35,159 nucleotides of DNA from an uncultured Elusimicrobium sp. (GCA_902766765.1 CACXER010000037.1:1-35159), one strand, 5' to 3'; counted from the stretch's first letter, positions 15,421 through 24,698 are shown. Notes: generated by a model from the letters alone, not told the origin. Numbers and translations: made by a program.

Positions 15421-18400
15421 CTAGTTGGAAGGGTCCGTTCCAGGAGCACCGCCGTCACTGGTAGGCGATTGTCCGGGCACATACTCGGCTTTGCCCATAC
15501 CTTTGGGTTTATAATCCAACCCGGCGGAACAGACACCTTGTATGTACTTCAATACATCGGCGACTGCCATGGTATTATTGCCGGCAAAGGCCTCACACGC
15601 CGTACCGTTACCGAAGCCGCCTTGGTCTTTAATCAACCCGGCAAAACCACTAAACGAGTTGTATTGTGACACATAATTAGTACCACTTATATTTCTACAA
15701 CCGCGTGTATTGCCTTGGCAATCATGCCGTAAGTCACTATGACCTTTCACCAAGTCTTTAAGCGGCGCATCTCTCATGATGGGCGTTAGCGTTTCTTTGA
15801 ACTTGGCTAAGTTATTAAACCTAGTCCCGTTGTAGTTGTTGTACGCATACCCTTTACCCATTTCTATACCTTGTGCAGACGGACATCCGCCAAACACGAG
15901 ACCTTTGGGTTGGAAGCGCCAGTCGCAAACTTCTTGACCGTCTACCGACACGTACGCATCCGGATATAACACCGACGTATCGTGGATGTAGGCCAAGTAA
16001 GCACCTAACTCGTTATGGAAGTAACGTTCTTCCGCTTTTTGCCCTGGCGTACCAATCATTTTCCGTCCGCCAGCGTGTTTATCTTTGGACATACGGGTGA
16101 AATCGCGTCCTAATTCACACACGGCCGCCGTGGAAACTTTATCCAAACCTGGCAAGTTTTCCTTAGCCGCAATTTGCAAGGCATCGATGAATTCGCCGTC
16201 CGTCGGATATTCAGCGGTAAACTGAATCGGCAAGACATCCGCATTGTCTTTATATTTTGTGTTATACGCGTCACGTACTGCCTTGACGAATTCAGTTGCT
16301 TTTTTAGAATCCATGGTATAGCCGAACAAGTCGTCGCAGAATTGCCGCCCTTGGCAACCGCGGCAGGAACTGCCCGCCGAGTGAGGATACGTCTTCACAA
16401 GCGGACTTGTAAACGTACTCGCGCTAAGCGGATGTTCTGCCGTTACGGCTTTACGATCTTGCGGTTGAGTCGGCACCCATTTGATGTACGGGGCAAACAC
16501 AGTAACCGGGGTCGTAGCCGGAGGAGGCGTGCGTTTCGTTTTGGGTGTCACGTTACATTTCGTACCGTCCCACGCATACGTATTGGCGGGATCTTGCGCA
16601 CCGAACTTAGCACAGCAGTCTTCACTATCGTCTTTGGTCCGACAATCCTCCGGAATCGTTCCTTTCGGCGTCACGTTACATTTTGTACCGTCCCACGCAT
16701 ACGTATTGGCGGGATCTTGCGCACCAAACTTAGCACAGCAATCCTCACTATCGTCTTTGGTTTTGCACTCCGCAGACGGATCCGTTTTCGGCGTGAGGTT
16801 ACATTTGCCGTCTTTCCACTCAAAGTTATATTTGTGGTTTTCGGCAAATTCCGCACAACATTCCGCGCTCGTTTCAGCCCCTTTCGGACATTCCTTTTCT
16901 TCTACGGTAATAGAAGTACCGTCCGCAGCCAAATTGACTTTACACTCAGCATAGTCAACCACTTGTCCGCCACGGAGCAAGTCCCACCGGACCGTACCTT
17001 GTAATTGTGAAGGGTCTAACTTGTTGTTTACACCCGTAACATTACCTTTATCATCTACAGACACTACTAAAGGCCGTGTAAACGTATAGGTAAATGTCTG
17101 TCCGACTTGTTGAGCAGGTTTTTGCTCAAAGTCTTGAATGACTCCTTCTTGTCCTCCAACTAAAGGCGTATATGTTGCCTTCACTTTGATATCTTTCCAA
17201 TTTGCTTGCGGTATGGAAAGTCCTTTGTAACCTTGCTTGAAAGTTACCGTAGCCGTTGGTAACGATGCAGCATCCGATACGTTAGTACAGTTGATACTTA
17301 CCGTATCGTTGAACATACACCGTTCACCCATTACGTAGTTTTCACCCTCTTTACGGAGTTTGCGATTGTCTACGTTGAGATGCCACACGGCACTGTTGCG
17401 CTGGGACGAAGTTTTCTGATGCCGCACATACGCATCATAGAACCGCCAATATAACATCGGTAAATTGACGGCATCCCCGTCAGAGATAATCCCAAACCAA
17501 CCACGGGCCGCTAAGCGTTTTTTAGCCGCGAAAGACTCAATAAACATCAAGTCCAACTGGTTAAAAGCATTGCGAGCTTCCACCGGGATTTTTTCTTCTT
17601 CCATGCCTTGTTTCTTAAGCAAAGCGGCAAACTGTTCAATCATCGTTGTTTGGAAGTTATCATAATTGAACGTATCGCCCTTTTGCACATAAATCACACA
17701 GCCATGTTCCGGGTTTTCCGGATCAATTTGCGCCATATCCGAAACTAACGGAGCGTCTTTAGTGCGGCGGGTTCTGGTTGTTTTATCATCTTTTTCATCT
17801 CTGGCCGTTTGACCGTCGAATTCTTCTTCGTACTGCCGATATCCGGCCCCCGCAGACACTTCAGCCCCAATTTTGAGGCGATCGCTTTCTTTGGAGCACA
17901 GGAAGTTGCGCTTTCTATCGCTACCTTTCAACTGAAGTTTGGAAGATTCCGGCAGATAGTTACGCGCCACTACATAGATGTACGTGTTCCATTTGCCGAC
18001 TTCGCCATCTGCTTTGACCTGATACAGGTTCTTCATGTTTCCGCACGCAGTTGCCTCTTTCAAAGAACCTCCGACGAGTGCACCCAAACACTGCTTGCGG
18101 ATTTGCCAACCGGAAAGATGTTGGTCACCGCCACCATGGCCAGCATCCCACCATTTGGCTTTTGAGCAAGAGATATTTTTGTCAAAATTGGCACGTTTTT
18201 TTAATTTATCACAACTCGCTTTTCCAAAAGGGCCATATTCGTCAGCATCCCAATCTTTTTCTTTGACACCACAGCAGGTCGGGGCTTTCCCACCAGCACC
18301 ATCTCCGGAGCCTAAGAATGTTTCCGGGTCACCAGAATCGTTACCCATCACTAAACAGTTGAAGATACCTCCTAACCACGTCTGCACCAACTTCGTGGCC

Positions 18401-19422
18401 CAGTCCGCCCAGCCCCAAGCGTAGTTGAACCATTTTTCCCAGCGCATTTGTTCGCGGGTTTTCATCAGGTCCCACCACCACGGTTCTTTGCCGTTAAAGG
18501 CAAATTCGCGGTGTAAGTTGCCGTTGCCGCCGCCCGGGCCGCCCAAATCGCCTCCCATAATTCCGCCGATACGGCCGGGTTCAATGGGTTTCATTTGCGC
18601 GTCCATAAGGGCTTGCATGGCGTTGCCTTTAGACATGGCGTCTTTACTGCGTTGCGCTTCTTTAGCGGCGCCTTGCCCAAAGTACGAGCGCGACGGTTTA
18701 CCCGCCGCTTGCAACGGTTGCAACGAAACAGGTTTCGTGCTGTTTCTCGGGCCTTCGCCACGCACACGTTGGGCCGCGGCTTTGAGGTTACCACCCCACG
18801 GAACTACCCGCAGACCACCACCGCCCCGGTTTACACCGCCGGGTTTAAGATTACCGATCGGCGTAGCCGCACGACGGAACGCCGCACGCGTTTGCGGAGC
18901 GGCATTTTTGCGGTGTCTGTAAATATTGGTGATGTTTTCTTCTTCGTCCATATCACTGCGACGATACGAAGACGCGGCCGAAGAATCTGCCAAGCCGCTG
19001 CGGTAAATATCCGCGAGCGATTCTTCTTGTTCTTCTTCGCCGCGGCGTTTACCGAAACCCACAATCAAATCCATGGAATCGCGGCCGGAAAGTTGTGAAA
19101 TCTGTCCGTCCGGGTCACCGGAAAAGTCAAAACCGGAACGATCCGGATTGACGATCGAATCCTCGTAACCGGGGGTAATCATCGGCACTTCGCCGTCTTC
19201 TACGTGGCCGCTGTACTTGTACAAGAACGGCAACAACAGAAGCGCGACCGCCGCCGCAATCAAGAACGGTGCATCCCGTTTCGTGCGCTCAAAGAGCGTT
19301 TGGCGGGGTTTACCGTCACTCCCGATTTTGGAGGGCATACGAGCAGCGAAAGATTTGGAAGCATTTTTGCTTTTAATCTTATCGCTAAAGGTGAAACTCT
19401 CCTTCTTTTTTTCCTCTGGCAT
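15421..19422 (-). CDS. Giant membrane-anchored Cys-rich protein of unknown function (cluster protein 1)
   Basis: Protein of 1333 residues that I cannot assign to a family. A basic/acidic cytoplasmic head of about 50 residues is followed by one membrane helix (51-70), so the bulk would lie outside the inner membrane. Then come an acidic/Arg-rich, Gly-rich flexible zone to about 305, a Trp-rich block (315-349, with WWW and WGWADW), a Cys-containing globular zone, an apparent beta-rich part (about 690-820), three 41-residue tandem repeats with CC and WDGTKCN motifs (about 835-958), and a C-terminal Cys-rich domain (about 960-1300, starting near SCRGCQGRQFCDD). Many cysteines suggest disulfides in an oxidising compartment. 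AGGAGG lies five bases before the ATG. It has its own strong promoter and a long leader, and is the last gene of the cluster. It may be a surface adhesin or a structural subunit; this is inference. Confidence 0.75.
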   Translation of the reverse strand: MPEEKKKESFTFSDKIKSKNASKSFAARMPSKIGSDGKPRQTLFERTKRDAPFLIAAAVALLLLPFLYKYSGHVEDGEVPMITPGYEDSIVNPDRSGFDFSGDPDGQISQLSGRDSMDLIVGFGKRRGEEEQEESLADIYRSGLADSSAASSYRRSDMDEEENITNIYRHRKNAAPQTRAAFRRAATPIGNLKPGGVNRGGGGLRVVPWGGNLKAAAQRVRGEGPRNSTKPVSLQPLQAAGKPSRSYFGQGAAKEAQRSKDAMSKGNAMQALMDAQMKPIEPGRIGGIMGGDLGGPGGGNGNLHREFAFNGKEPWWWDLMKTREQMRWEKWFNYAWGWADWATKLVQTWLGGIFNCLVMGNDSGDPETFLGSGDGAGGKAPTCCGVKEKDWDADEYGPFGKASCDKLKKRANFDKNISCSKAKWWDAGHGGGDQHLSGWQIRKQCLGALVGGSLKEATACGNMKNLYQVKADGEVGKWNTYIYVVARNYLPESSKLQLKGSDRKRNFLCSKESDRLKIGAEVSAGAGYRQYEEEFDGQTARDEKDDKTTRTRRTKDAPLVSDMAQIDPENPEHGCVIYVQKGDTFNYDNFQTTMIEQFAALLKKQGMEEEKIPVEARNAFNQLDLMFIESFAAKKRLAARGWFGIISDGDAVNLPMLYWRFYDAYVRHQKTSSQRNSAVWHLNVDNRKLRKEGENYVMGERCMFNDTVSINCTNVSDAASLPTATVTFKQGYKGLSIPQANWKDIKVKATYTPLVGGQEGVIQDFEQKPAQQVGQTFTYTFTRPLVVSVDDKGNVTGVNNKLDPSQLQGTVRWDLLRGGQVVDYAECKVNLAADGTSITVEEKECPKGAETSAECCAEFAENHKYNFEWKDGKCNLTPKTDPSAECKTKDDSEDCCAKFGAQDPANTYAWDGTKCNVTPKGTIPEDCRTKDDSEDCCAKFGAQDPANTYAWDGTKCNVTPKTKRTPPPATTPVTVFAPYIKWVPTQPQDRKAVTAEHPLSASTFTSPLVKTYPHSAGSSCRGCQGRQFCDDLFGYTMDSKKATEFVKAVRDAYNTKYKDNADVLPIQFTAEYPTDGEFIDALQIAAKENLPGLDKVSTAAVCELGRDFTRMSKDKHAGGRKMIGTPGQKAEERYFHNELGAYLAYIHDTSVLYPDAYVSVDGQEVCDWRFQPKGLVFGGCPSAQGIEMGKGYAYNNYNGTRFNNLAKFKETLTPIMRDAPLKDLVKGHSDLRHDCQGNTRGCRNISGTNYVSQYNSFSGFAGLIKDQGGFGNGTACEAFAGNNTMAVADVLKYIQGVCSAGLDYKPKGMGKAEYVPGQSPTSDGGAPGTDPSN
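16547..16915 (-). repeat. Three 123-bp in-frame tandem repeats inside the giant Cys-rich gene
   Basis: The string GT(CA/GA)CGTTACATTT-like begins at 16547, 16670 and 16793, an exact period of 123 bases (41 codons). The first two units are almost identical at DNA level, which suggests a recent duplication; the third is clearly diverged. Each unit encodes a pattern of one C, a CC pair and a final C within YAWDGTKCNVTPK or its variant. Confidence 0.92.
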
Positions 19423-19526
19423 AAGAGCCTCCTATCAAAAAAACGACTGTTTTTGGGGTCTCCCCCGGGGAACCTGGCTACTAAGCGCGGCTCCCGTATA
19501 CAACCAACTACATAAATAAAAACTTC

Positions 19527-19560
19527 GTTGTTCGGAGATGGCTACCCACTCCGTAACAAC
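19527..19560 (-). promoter_or_regulatory. Attenuator-like hairpin in the 5' leader of the giant Cys-rich gene
   Basis: GTTGTT-A-CGGAG pairs with CTCCG-AACAAC: 11 base pairs with one bulge and an 11-base loop, followed by GAAGTTTTTATTT on the minus strand. It lies inside the roughly 155-base leader between the promoter and the start codon. The leader also holds a G/C-rich stretch (about 19455-19475) and a T7 run just before the ribosome site. Confidence 0.5.
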
Positions 19561-19585
19561 TTACCCTTGAATACTACCTACTATT

Positions 19586-19617
19586 ATTATAACACTATTT
19601 CTCATTTTTTCAAGGGG
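19586..19617 (-). promoter_or_regulatory. Promoter of the giant Cys-rich gene
   Basis: Minus-strand TTGAAA (19608-19613), a 16-base spacer ending in TGT, and a perfect TATAAT (19586-19591) give an extended -10 promoter. CCCC precedes the -35 box. It starts just after the stop of the neighbouring cluster gene. Confidence 0.8.
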
Positions 19618-19654
19618 TAATTTTAAAGTTTTCTTAAACGACCTATTTATACTA

Positions 19655-21226
19655 CTATTTGGCAATATCGCCGTCCAACCACAACCCGGAACCCCAATCA
19701 AATCCGGGGAAGTAATCCGTATTTAAACGGTTATTTTTATAAAAGGTGGTCTGCACTTCTCCCGCTAAATCATCACTATCCCACGGATATCCTTCGTGCG
19801 ACTCATTAGAAGATATGCCCCCCCAATCTGCAAAACATTGGGCCTTGGCTTGGGCGCTTTCTTCGCTGTCGTCCGGCATTTCTTCACACTTTTGTTTTTC
19901 GGCGGCGCACATAGTCGCAAAATCTTCGTAGTAAGAGGCCAACTTGACAGACTCGCACTGGGAATCATTGACGAGCGAAAGCGTGGAACATCTATTTTGA
20001 ATTTGTTCATAGGCGGTTTTCATATTTTTACATGTATTGCTAATACTGGTCAACGTGCCCATATAGGTGCCGCCACCGTCTTCTACCGCCTCGCAATTTG
20101 CCGGGAAACTACCCGCCAATCCTTGGATTTGGGAGGCCAACTCTTCGTCATTAGCCATACCCATGCCCTGGTTGATGGCCTCCTGGCAATTTTTATCTTG
20201 ATCTAAATATTGTTGCACGCTATCCATATCGGCCAACACGTCATCGGCCCGGATACCCACGCCCGAAAACCCGGACGCAGTAAACACACTGCGCGGCATC
20301 TCGGCACCGTCAAAACTGGCGGAAGCGAGCGTCTTTTTAAGTAAAGTTTGCGGCGTGCGGCGGGCAGCGCGGCCCATCAGCCACGCCCAATACATATCGC
20401 GTTTGGCACGGGAATCACCCACTTTTGCCACATTACCGATTTGCGCAAGTGCGGTACCGCTATTATCTAATGCTTTGGAAAAATCGGTTAAATCGGTATC
20501 ACTGCGAACGGCTTTATCAATCGTGCGGCCCAGCCAGTCCATACCCGATGAACCCGCTATAGGTTTTATAGCCACTTTTTTAAATGTGTTGACGGAATTA
20601 TAACCGTCTTTTTTATCCCGAGCAATTAAAGAAGAATCTTCACCAAAAAACACATCCGCATTTTTGGCATTGTTGGCTTGTGTATTGGCAGTAGCGTCTT
20701 TATTGCCGATGCGCACCGTAGCATCATCTTCGCTAGCGGCCCCATTGGCACGCGCGGCATCTTGCGCGGGGTCGTAATAAGCACCGGCTAATTTGTCCCC
20801 TTTCTTGCCAGATTTTGCAAGTGCGGCATTGACGGAATTGATATCAATCAGTTTATTTTGCGCTTTATTCGTCGCCGAATTGAAAGCCCCCGCGTCTGCA
20901 CCGAAAACGGACATTTCATTGGGGTCGGGGATTTCTCCATTTAAAATTTTACGGTGCTCGTTCCAGGATAAAAGTGCTTTTAGAAAAGAAGTTTTCTGCC
21001 CTTCTTCGTAGGAATAACCCATGGCATACATCAGTTGCCGCAAGAACGGTATTTTACCGGCGGGAACAAAGGACAAAATCCCCAGTAAAATAAGCAACAC
21101 TACCGCCACACTCCATACTTTTTTGGAGTGATACCACCGCCGCCCCGACACCACCGGCACAACCGGTTGCGCCGCGACTTGTGCGGGAGCAGGTACAGTA
21201 GGTTGTTCTTGCGGTAAATTATCCAT
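19655..21226 (-). CDS. Membrane-anchored Cys-containing protein of unknown function (cluster protein 2)
   Basis: Protein of 523 residues, not recognised. A Pro/Gln/Ala-rich cytoplasmic head is followed by a basic stretch (RRWYHSKK) and one membrane helix (about 36-55), giving an N-in topology. The middle is Ala/Asn/Asp-rich. The C-terminal third (about 350-480) has eight cysteines in a mostly helical pattern (NCQEAI, NCEAV, TCKNM, RCSTL, QCESV, MCAAEKQKC, QCFADW), compatible with four disulfides. The last part is rich in aromatic residues and acidic. AGAGG lies five bases before the ATG. It follows cluster protein 3 after a strong intercistronic hairpin. Nothing suggests an enzyme; a structural or surface role is inferred. 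Confidence 0.75.
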   Translation of the reverse strand: MDNLPQEQPTVPAPAQVAAQPVVPVVSGRRWYHSKKVWSVAVVLLILLGILSFVPAGKIPFLRQLMYAMGYSYEEGQKTSFLKALLSWNEHRKILNGEIPDPNEMSVFGADAGAFNSATNKAQNKLIDINSVNAALAKSGKKGDKLAGAYYDPAQDAARANGAASEDDATVRIGNKDATANTQANNAKNADVFFGEDSSLIARDKKDGYNSVNTFKKVAIKPIAGSSGMDWLGRTIDKAVRSDTDLTDFSKALDNSGTALAQIGNVAKVGDSRAKRDMYWAWLMGRAARRTPQTLLKKTLASASFDGAEMPRSVFTASGFSGVGIRADDVLADMDSVQQYLDQDKNCQEAINQGMGMANDEELASQIQGLAGSFPANCEAVEDGGGTYMGTLTSISNTCKNMKTAYEQIQNRCSTLSLVNDSQCESVKLASYYEDFATMCAAEKQKCEEMPDDSEESAQAKAQCFADWGGISSNESHEGYPWDSDDLAGEVQTTFYKNNRLNTDYFPGFDWGSGLWLDGDIAK

Positions 21227-21238
21227 AAAAACCTCTAC

Positions 21239-21265
21239 CGGGGGAAAGTGTTATCTTTCCCCCGG
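21239..21265 (-). terminator. Intercistronic hairpin between cluster proteins 3 and 2
   Basis: GGGGAAAG and CTTTCCCC form a perfect eight-base-pair stem with a TGTTAT loop, extended by CC/GG across a bulged C. On the minus strand it is followed by TAGAGGTTTTT and the start codon, so it could be a partial terminator or an mRNA-stabilising/processing stem that sets gene ratios. Confidence 0.55.
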
Positions 21266-21272
21266 GGTTAAA

Positions 21273-22811
21273 TTAGGATTTGTTGTCTCCGTCACCATTT
21301 TTAAATACATCGCCGTCAGAATGGATGGCCTCTCCAAACATCTGGGCCACCGGCGTTAGAGAAGAAATACCGGCTTGTATAACTGCTTCTTTAAGTCTAT
21401 TCTTAGGACTGACGGCCTTACCACCGCCCTCACCGGCTTTATCAGCAGCATCTTCAGCACCGGACGTTGCATCTGCGCTAGCGCCTTTAATGGCCGTAAT
21501 GAGCGCCCAAGCAGCCCCAGCCAGACCGGCCGCCATACACGCGCCGGAGAGCAGGCCAAATTTATAGGTAGCCGCATAACGAATTGCGTGTGCCACCAAC
21601 GCCAAACAAGCCGCTATCACGATACCGGCCACAATCCAACCCAAGGCCTTCATGCTGATTCCCAAAATCGGGGCGTGGCTGGAAGCCATCAATGCTTTGA
21701 TAGCCGCCACACCAAGGACGGTTACCGGAATCATGACCAAAAGCATGGTATATAGCATATCCCGGGCCTTGTTACGTTCATCCTCAAAATCTTGGGTTTC
21801 ATCTTGTTTCTGTTTGATAGATCTATCTATTTCGGGCAACGCAGCCGCATACAAATCCGTGGAACCCGTCGACTGGGTATCTTCGCCAACCATTTCCACG
21901 CTCATGCCGCCGGATTGACTTTTATCCGCTAAGAACGGCATAGCACCTTCGTTGGATCGGCGGAAAGCATTGGCTGCCACTTTGGCCGACATCCGGCTCA
22001 TGTCTTTTAATTCATTTCCGGATGCTTGAATTTGGCTTGAACGGCCAAACGAAGATGAATTACGTGCACCACCTATGCCGTCCGAACGTCCCCGGCCGTC
22101 TAAACCGCCGAGTGAAACGGGATTCGTACCGCCGGGCATCGCGCCGGAAAATTTGTATCCGTCACTTGAGGAAGAAGGACTACCGCCACTCGCCCCGGAA
22201 GACACATTACCAAACGAACGCGCACCGGAAGAAGCCGTGTTGTTTATCCCGGAACCGGAAGCGCGCGTCATAGAAGCAGAGCCGAGTTGGTTACCCGCGC
22301 CCGCCGCCACTTTACCGGAGGCACCTTGTGCGTTGTTAGCACCCGTTGCGCCATTGGCACCACCCGCATTACCGGACGCTCCGGCAGAAAGGTCCATGGC
22401 TTCGTTACCACCCATGCCAAGCCCTTCGGTGTCGGACGTTTGCGCCGCCGCACCCGGAAAAGCCGCTCCGACGGAACTACCCAAATTATCCGCCGCACTC
22501 AAACCGAAATCGCCACCGCCGGTTCGTGCATTTTCCATTTGGGCACGTTCTTCCGCCGTAGCCACTTGGTTCAAAGAGTCCTTTACATTGATGGAGGTCA
22601 ACCCTTCCTGACCGCGTTGTTGCATTCCCCCATAGTTGTACGCGTTGGAAATAGACGAAAGCGAACGCACCGGTCTTCTTGCATCTATTTTTTTATCGCC
22701 CTCAAACGCAGTAAAAGCAATCACTAAACCTACCCCGGTAATCGTTACCATTTGCGGGATACCGAGGGTCAGTTTACCTGCTTTGTTTTTAAGTAAGCCA
22801 AACCAATTCAT
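21273..22811 (-). CDS. Multi-pass membrane protein with Gly/Ser-rich linker, unknown function (cluster protein 3)
   Basis: Protein of 512 residues, not recognised. One membrane helix is at about 17-36. A very Gly/Ser/Ala/Asn-rich, probably disordered segment (about 95-265) contains TEGLGMGGN (128-136) and QLGSASMTRASGSG (175-188). A conserved-looking block follows, AAN..RRSNEGAMPFLA....SGG (279-302), then a charged coiled-coil-like stretch (327-350). Three C-terminal membrane helices come next (about 352-372, 388-409, 418-441), with a charged, Gly-rich tail. The first motif and the block also occur in cluster protein 5, and QLGSAS in protein 6, so the three are related or interacting. AAAGGAG lies seven bases before the ATG. 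The three-helix end may form a membrane platform; this is inference. Confidence 0.78.
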   Translation of the reverse strand: MNWFGLLKNKAGKLTLGIPQMVTITGVGLVIAFTAFEGDKKIDARRPVRSLSSISNAYNYGGMQQRGQEGLTSINVKDSLNQVATAEERAQMENARTGGGDFGLSAADNLGSSVGAAFPGAAAQTSDTEGLGMGGNEAMDLSAGASGNAGGANGATGANNAQGASGKVAAGAGNQLGSASMTRASGSGINNTASSGARSFGNVSSGASGGSPSSSSDGYKFSGAMPGGTNPVSLGGLDGRGRSDGIGGARNSSSFGRSSQIQASGNELKDMSRMSAKVAANAFRRSNEGAMPFLADKSQSGGMSVEMVGEDTQSTGSTDLYAAALPEIDRSIKQKQDETQDFEDERNKARDMLYTMLLVMIPVTVLGVAAIKALMASSHAPILGISMKALGWIVAGIVIAACLALVAHAIRYAATYKFGLLSGACMAAGLAGAAWALITAIKGASADATSGAEDAADKAGEGGGKAVSPKNRLKEAVIQAGISSLTPVAQMFGEAIHSDGDVFKNGDGDNKS

Positions 22812-22829
22812 AAGTAGTCTCCTTTATGT

Positions 22830-23105
22830 TTACCGTTTAATACCGTCCATGGCGTTTTGCACACCGCTGCGGGTGGCTTTTTCCTCTAACAGACGCTGCT
22901 CATACGCCGCTTGGCGCCGCTGACGCTCCACCTGCACACGATGCTTTTCTTGTTGGGCGCGTTGCGCTTCTTTAATGACGCGGTATTCATTACACGCTAC
23001 AAAACACCCGCCGAACAACCACCCAAGCCACAACCCCAGGAAAATCAACCCGGGTAAAACTCTGTGTTTCTTTTGAGGTACAATCACTATATTATCTAAT
23101 TCCAT
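22830..23105 (-). CDS. Small membrane protein with coiled coil (cluster protein 4)
   Basis: Protein of 91 residues. A short cytoplasmic head (MELDNIVIVPQKKHRV) is followed by one membrane helix (about 15-37, LPGLIFLGLWLGWLFGGCFVA). After that comes a long, highly charged helix (about 42-80) rich in Arg, Gln, Glu and Ala, typical of a coiled coil. It is reminiscent in layout of FtsB/FtsL-like bitopic proteins, but no specific motif supports homology. GAGGT lies five to six bases before the ATG. It starts eight bases after the cluster protein 5 stop and ends 18 bases before protein 3, so it is surely part of the operon. Confidence 0.8.
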   Translation of the reverse strand: MELDNIVIVPQKKHRVLPGLIFLGLWLGWLFGGCFVACNEYRVIKEAQRAQQEKHRVQVERQRRQAAYEQRLLEEKATRSGVQNAMDGIKR

Positions 23106-23113
23106 GTTCTACC

Positions 23114-24688
23114 TCATTTAAATGGTATAAGGCCTTTCATATACTCCAAGAGTTGGCCCGGATTTTTGAGTGCTTGACCAAAACTGGAGAGGGCATCCTT
23201 CGCACCTGACATCCAACCTTTGATAGCCGCAATACCGTCCTTCATCCAACCGTAAATATCCAAGAAGAACGACGCTCCAATACCAAGTGCAAAAACAATA
23301 CCCGAGATACCAGCCCACGTACTCCACGCCGATCCGCCATACTCACTGGCATACTTCCCGGCCCTGATACACAGGTTCACACAGGCAGCGAGTGCAACAA
23401 ATGCCACTGCGGCGGCAATCAAGTAAAACACCCACGCGTAAGGACCTCCTGCGGCAGCACCCTTCATGGCAGCGCTAATTAAAATCATAGCAATAACCGT
23501 ACCAATAGCTACACCTATCCACAGGTTAAACAATTTAGTGTAATCCACTAACTTTTTGGTATTGAAATCAAGCGTCTCTGTCCCAAACGTTTGAATGGCA
23601 CCTAACGTATTACCAAAGGATGTATTAAAATCTGTAGAAGTCCCCTGGCTGGAGTTGGCTTGAAAATTATCTTTCGTTACCATGACCCCGCCGGAAAGTT
23701 GCGTGCTGGCTAAGAACGGACGCATCCCTTCGTTAGCCGCACGGTTTTTATTGGCAGCAATATCCGCAGAGTGCTTGCGGATTTGTTCTAATTCCACATC
23801 GCCTTTTGTACTGCGGCCACCTTTGCCAATAGTGGCATTGCGGTTGTTACCCAAATTTTCCGTATCGCCAAACGAGGATTTCCCGCGGATGCGTGCCCCG
23901 TCTAACATGCTTTGGGCTTGCGCCTGCATATTGGCTATTTGCTGGGTCACATCTCCCGCCGCCGCTCCGTTACCTTTATTTTTATTTTTTCCGCTATCCT
24001 GTATGCTAAAGGTAGAACTGCTGCTCCCGGATCCACCGGAACCGCCACTACCAAATTTAGAACCCCAATCCGCTTGCGCACTGGCTAAGGCAGGAGCACC
24101 CGCAGCAGCGGCTTCGCCACCCGGGGCTTTACCCTGGGCCGCGGCTTGGGCTTGCTGTTGGGCGTTGGCAATCATACCTTGAATATTACCCATGGAACCG
24201 GCCATCGCCGCCATCGGGTTATTACTGCCGCTGGCTAAGCCGTTATCATTGACGGCATTTGCCCCCATTCCCAATCCTTCCGTACCGCCTGTTTCATACG
24301 CGGCTAACGGATCAGACGAGGCCGAAGACGACGCCTGAATACTGGAAGATTCTTCCGCCATTTCACGCGCGGCTTGTTCGGCCTGTGCTTGACGGTCTAA
24401 CCGGTTGAGCGCTTTGGCCGACACATTAAACGACGAATTTTGTTCTGCCGCACCATTACCATAGTACGAGCCCCGCTCATAACTACCCGAATTGGCCCCG
24501 GCCACATACACCACTTCGCCCGCGTCCTGTTGGAACGGGTTATAGGCGGTATTATCTTCCCCGCTACCGCCGATATATTGCCACGCGGCCAAACCGGCCA
24601 CGCCCACTACAGCGGCAATCCCCCCTGCCTGCAAGGCAGAAAGTGCCATTTTACCGCTGCGGTTAAAAAATTTCAGTAAGTTTTTCAT
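23114..24688 (-). CDS. Multi-pass membrane protein with disordered linker, unknown function (cluster protein 5)
   Basis: Protein of 524 residues, a likely paralogue of cluster protein 3. It has one membrane helix at about 17-38, then a Gln/Ala/Ser/Gly-rich region with TEGLGMGAN (136-144) and a GSGGSGGSGSSSS linker (213-225). The block AAN..RAANEGMRPFLAST.LSGG (311-334) matches protein 3. Three C-terminal membrane helices follow (about 388-410, 416-440, 455-477), then an amphipathic tail. ATG 24688 is used rather than an upstream in-frame codon, because AGGAGG lies six bases before it, overlapping the stop of protein 6. No enzyme motif is seen. VirB6/TrbL-like channel proteins were considered but have more helices and different layouts. 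Confidence 0.8.
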   Translation of the reverse strand: MKNLLKFFNRSGKMALSALQAGGIAAVVGVAGLAAWQYIGGSGEDNTAYNPFQQDAGEVVYVAGANSGSYERGSYYGNGAAEQNSSFNVSAKALNRLDRQAQAEQAAREMAEESSSIQASSSASSDPLAAYETGGTEGLGMGANAVNDNGLASGSNNPMAAMAGSMGNIQGMIANAQQQAQAAAQGKAPGGEAAAAGAPALASAQADWGSKFGSGGSGGSGSSSSTFSIQDSGKNKNKGNGAAAGDVTQQIANMQAQAQSMLDGARIRGKSSFGDTENLGNNRNATIGKGGRSTKGDVELEQIRKHSADIAANKNRAANEGMRPFLASTQLSGGVMVTKDNFQANSSQGTSTDFNTSFGNTLGAIQTFGTETLDFNTKKLVDYTKLFNLWIGVAIGTVIAMILISAAMKGAAAGGPYAWVFYLIAAAVAFVALAACVNLCIRAGKYASEYGGSAWSTWAGISGIVFALGIGASFFLDIYGWMKDGIAAIKGWMSGAKDALSSFGQALKNPGQLLEYMKGLIPFK

Positions 24689-24698
24689 ATCTGGCCTC

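Noticed and set aside
16547-16915. CRISPR-like regular repeats
   Set aside because: The units are 123 bases, contiguous, in frame and coding, with no spacers and no cas genes.
16174-17004. Long plus-strand open frame (276 codons) opposite the giant Cys-rich gene
   Set aside because: It lies fully antisense to a gene with promoter, ribosome site and terminator. Its composition (Arg/Phe-rich, repeated blocks) only mirrors the tandem repeats.
22075-22611. Pro/Ala-rich plus-strand open frame of 178 codons
   Set aside because: A complementary shadow of the Gly/Ser/Ala-rich segment of cluster protein 3.
21273-24688. Type IV secretion VirB6/TrbL-like or conjugation genes
   Set aside because: Only three clustered C-terminal helices, no VirB4/VirD4 ATPase or other Vir/Tra motifs nearby, and no relaxase or origin.
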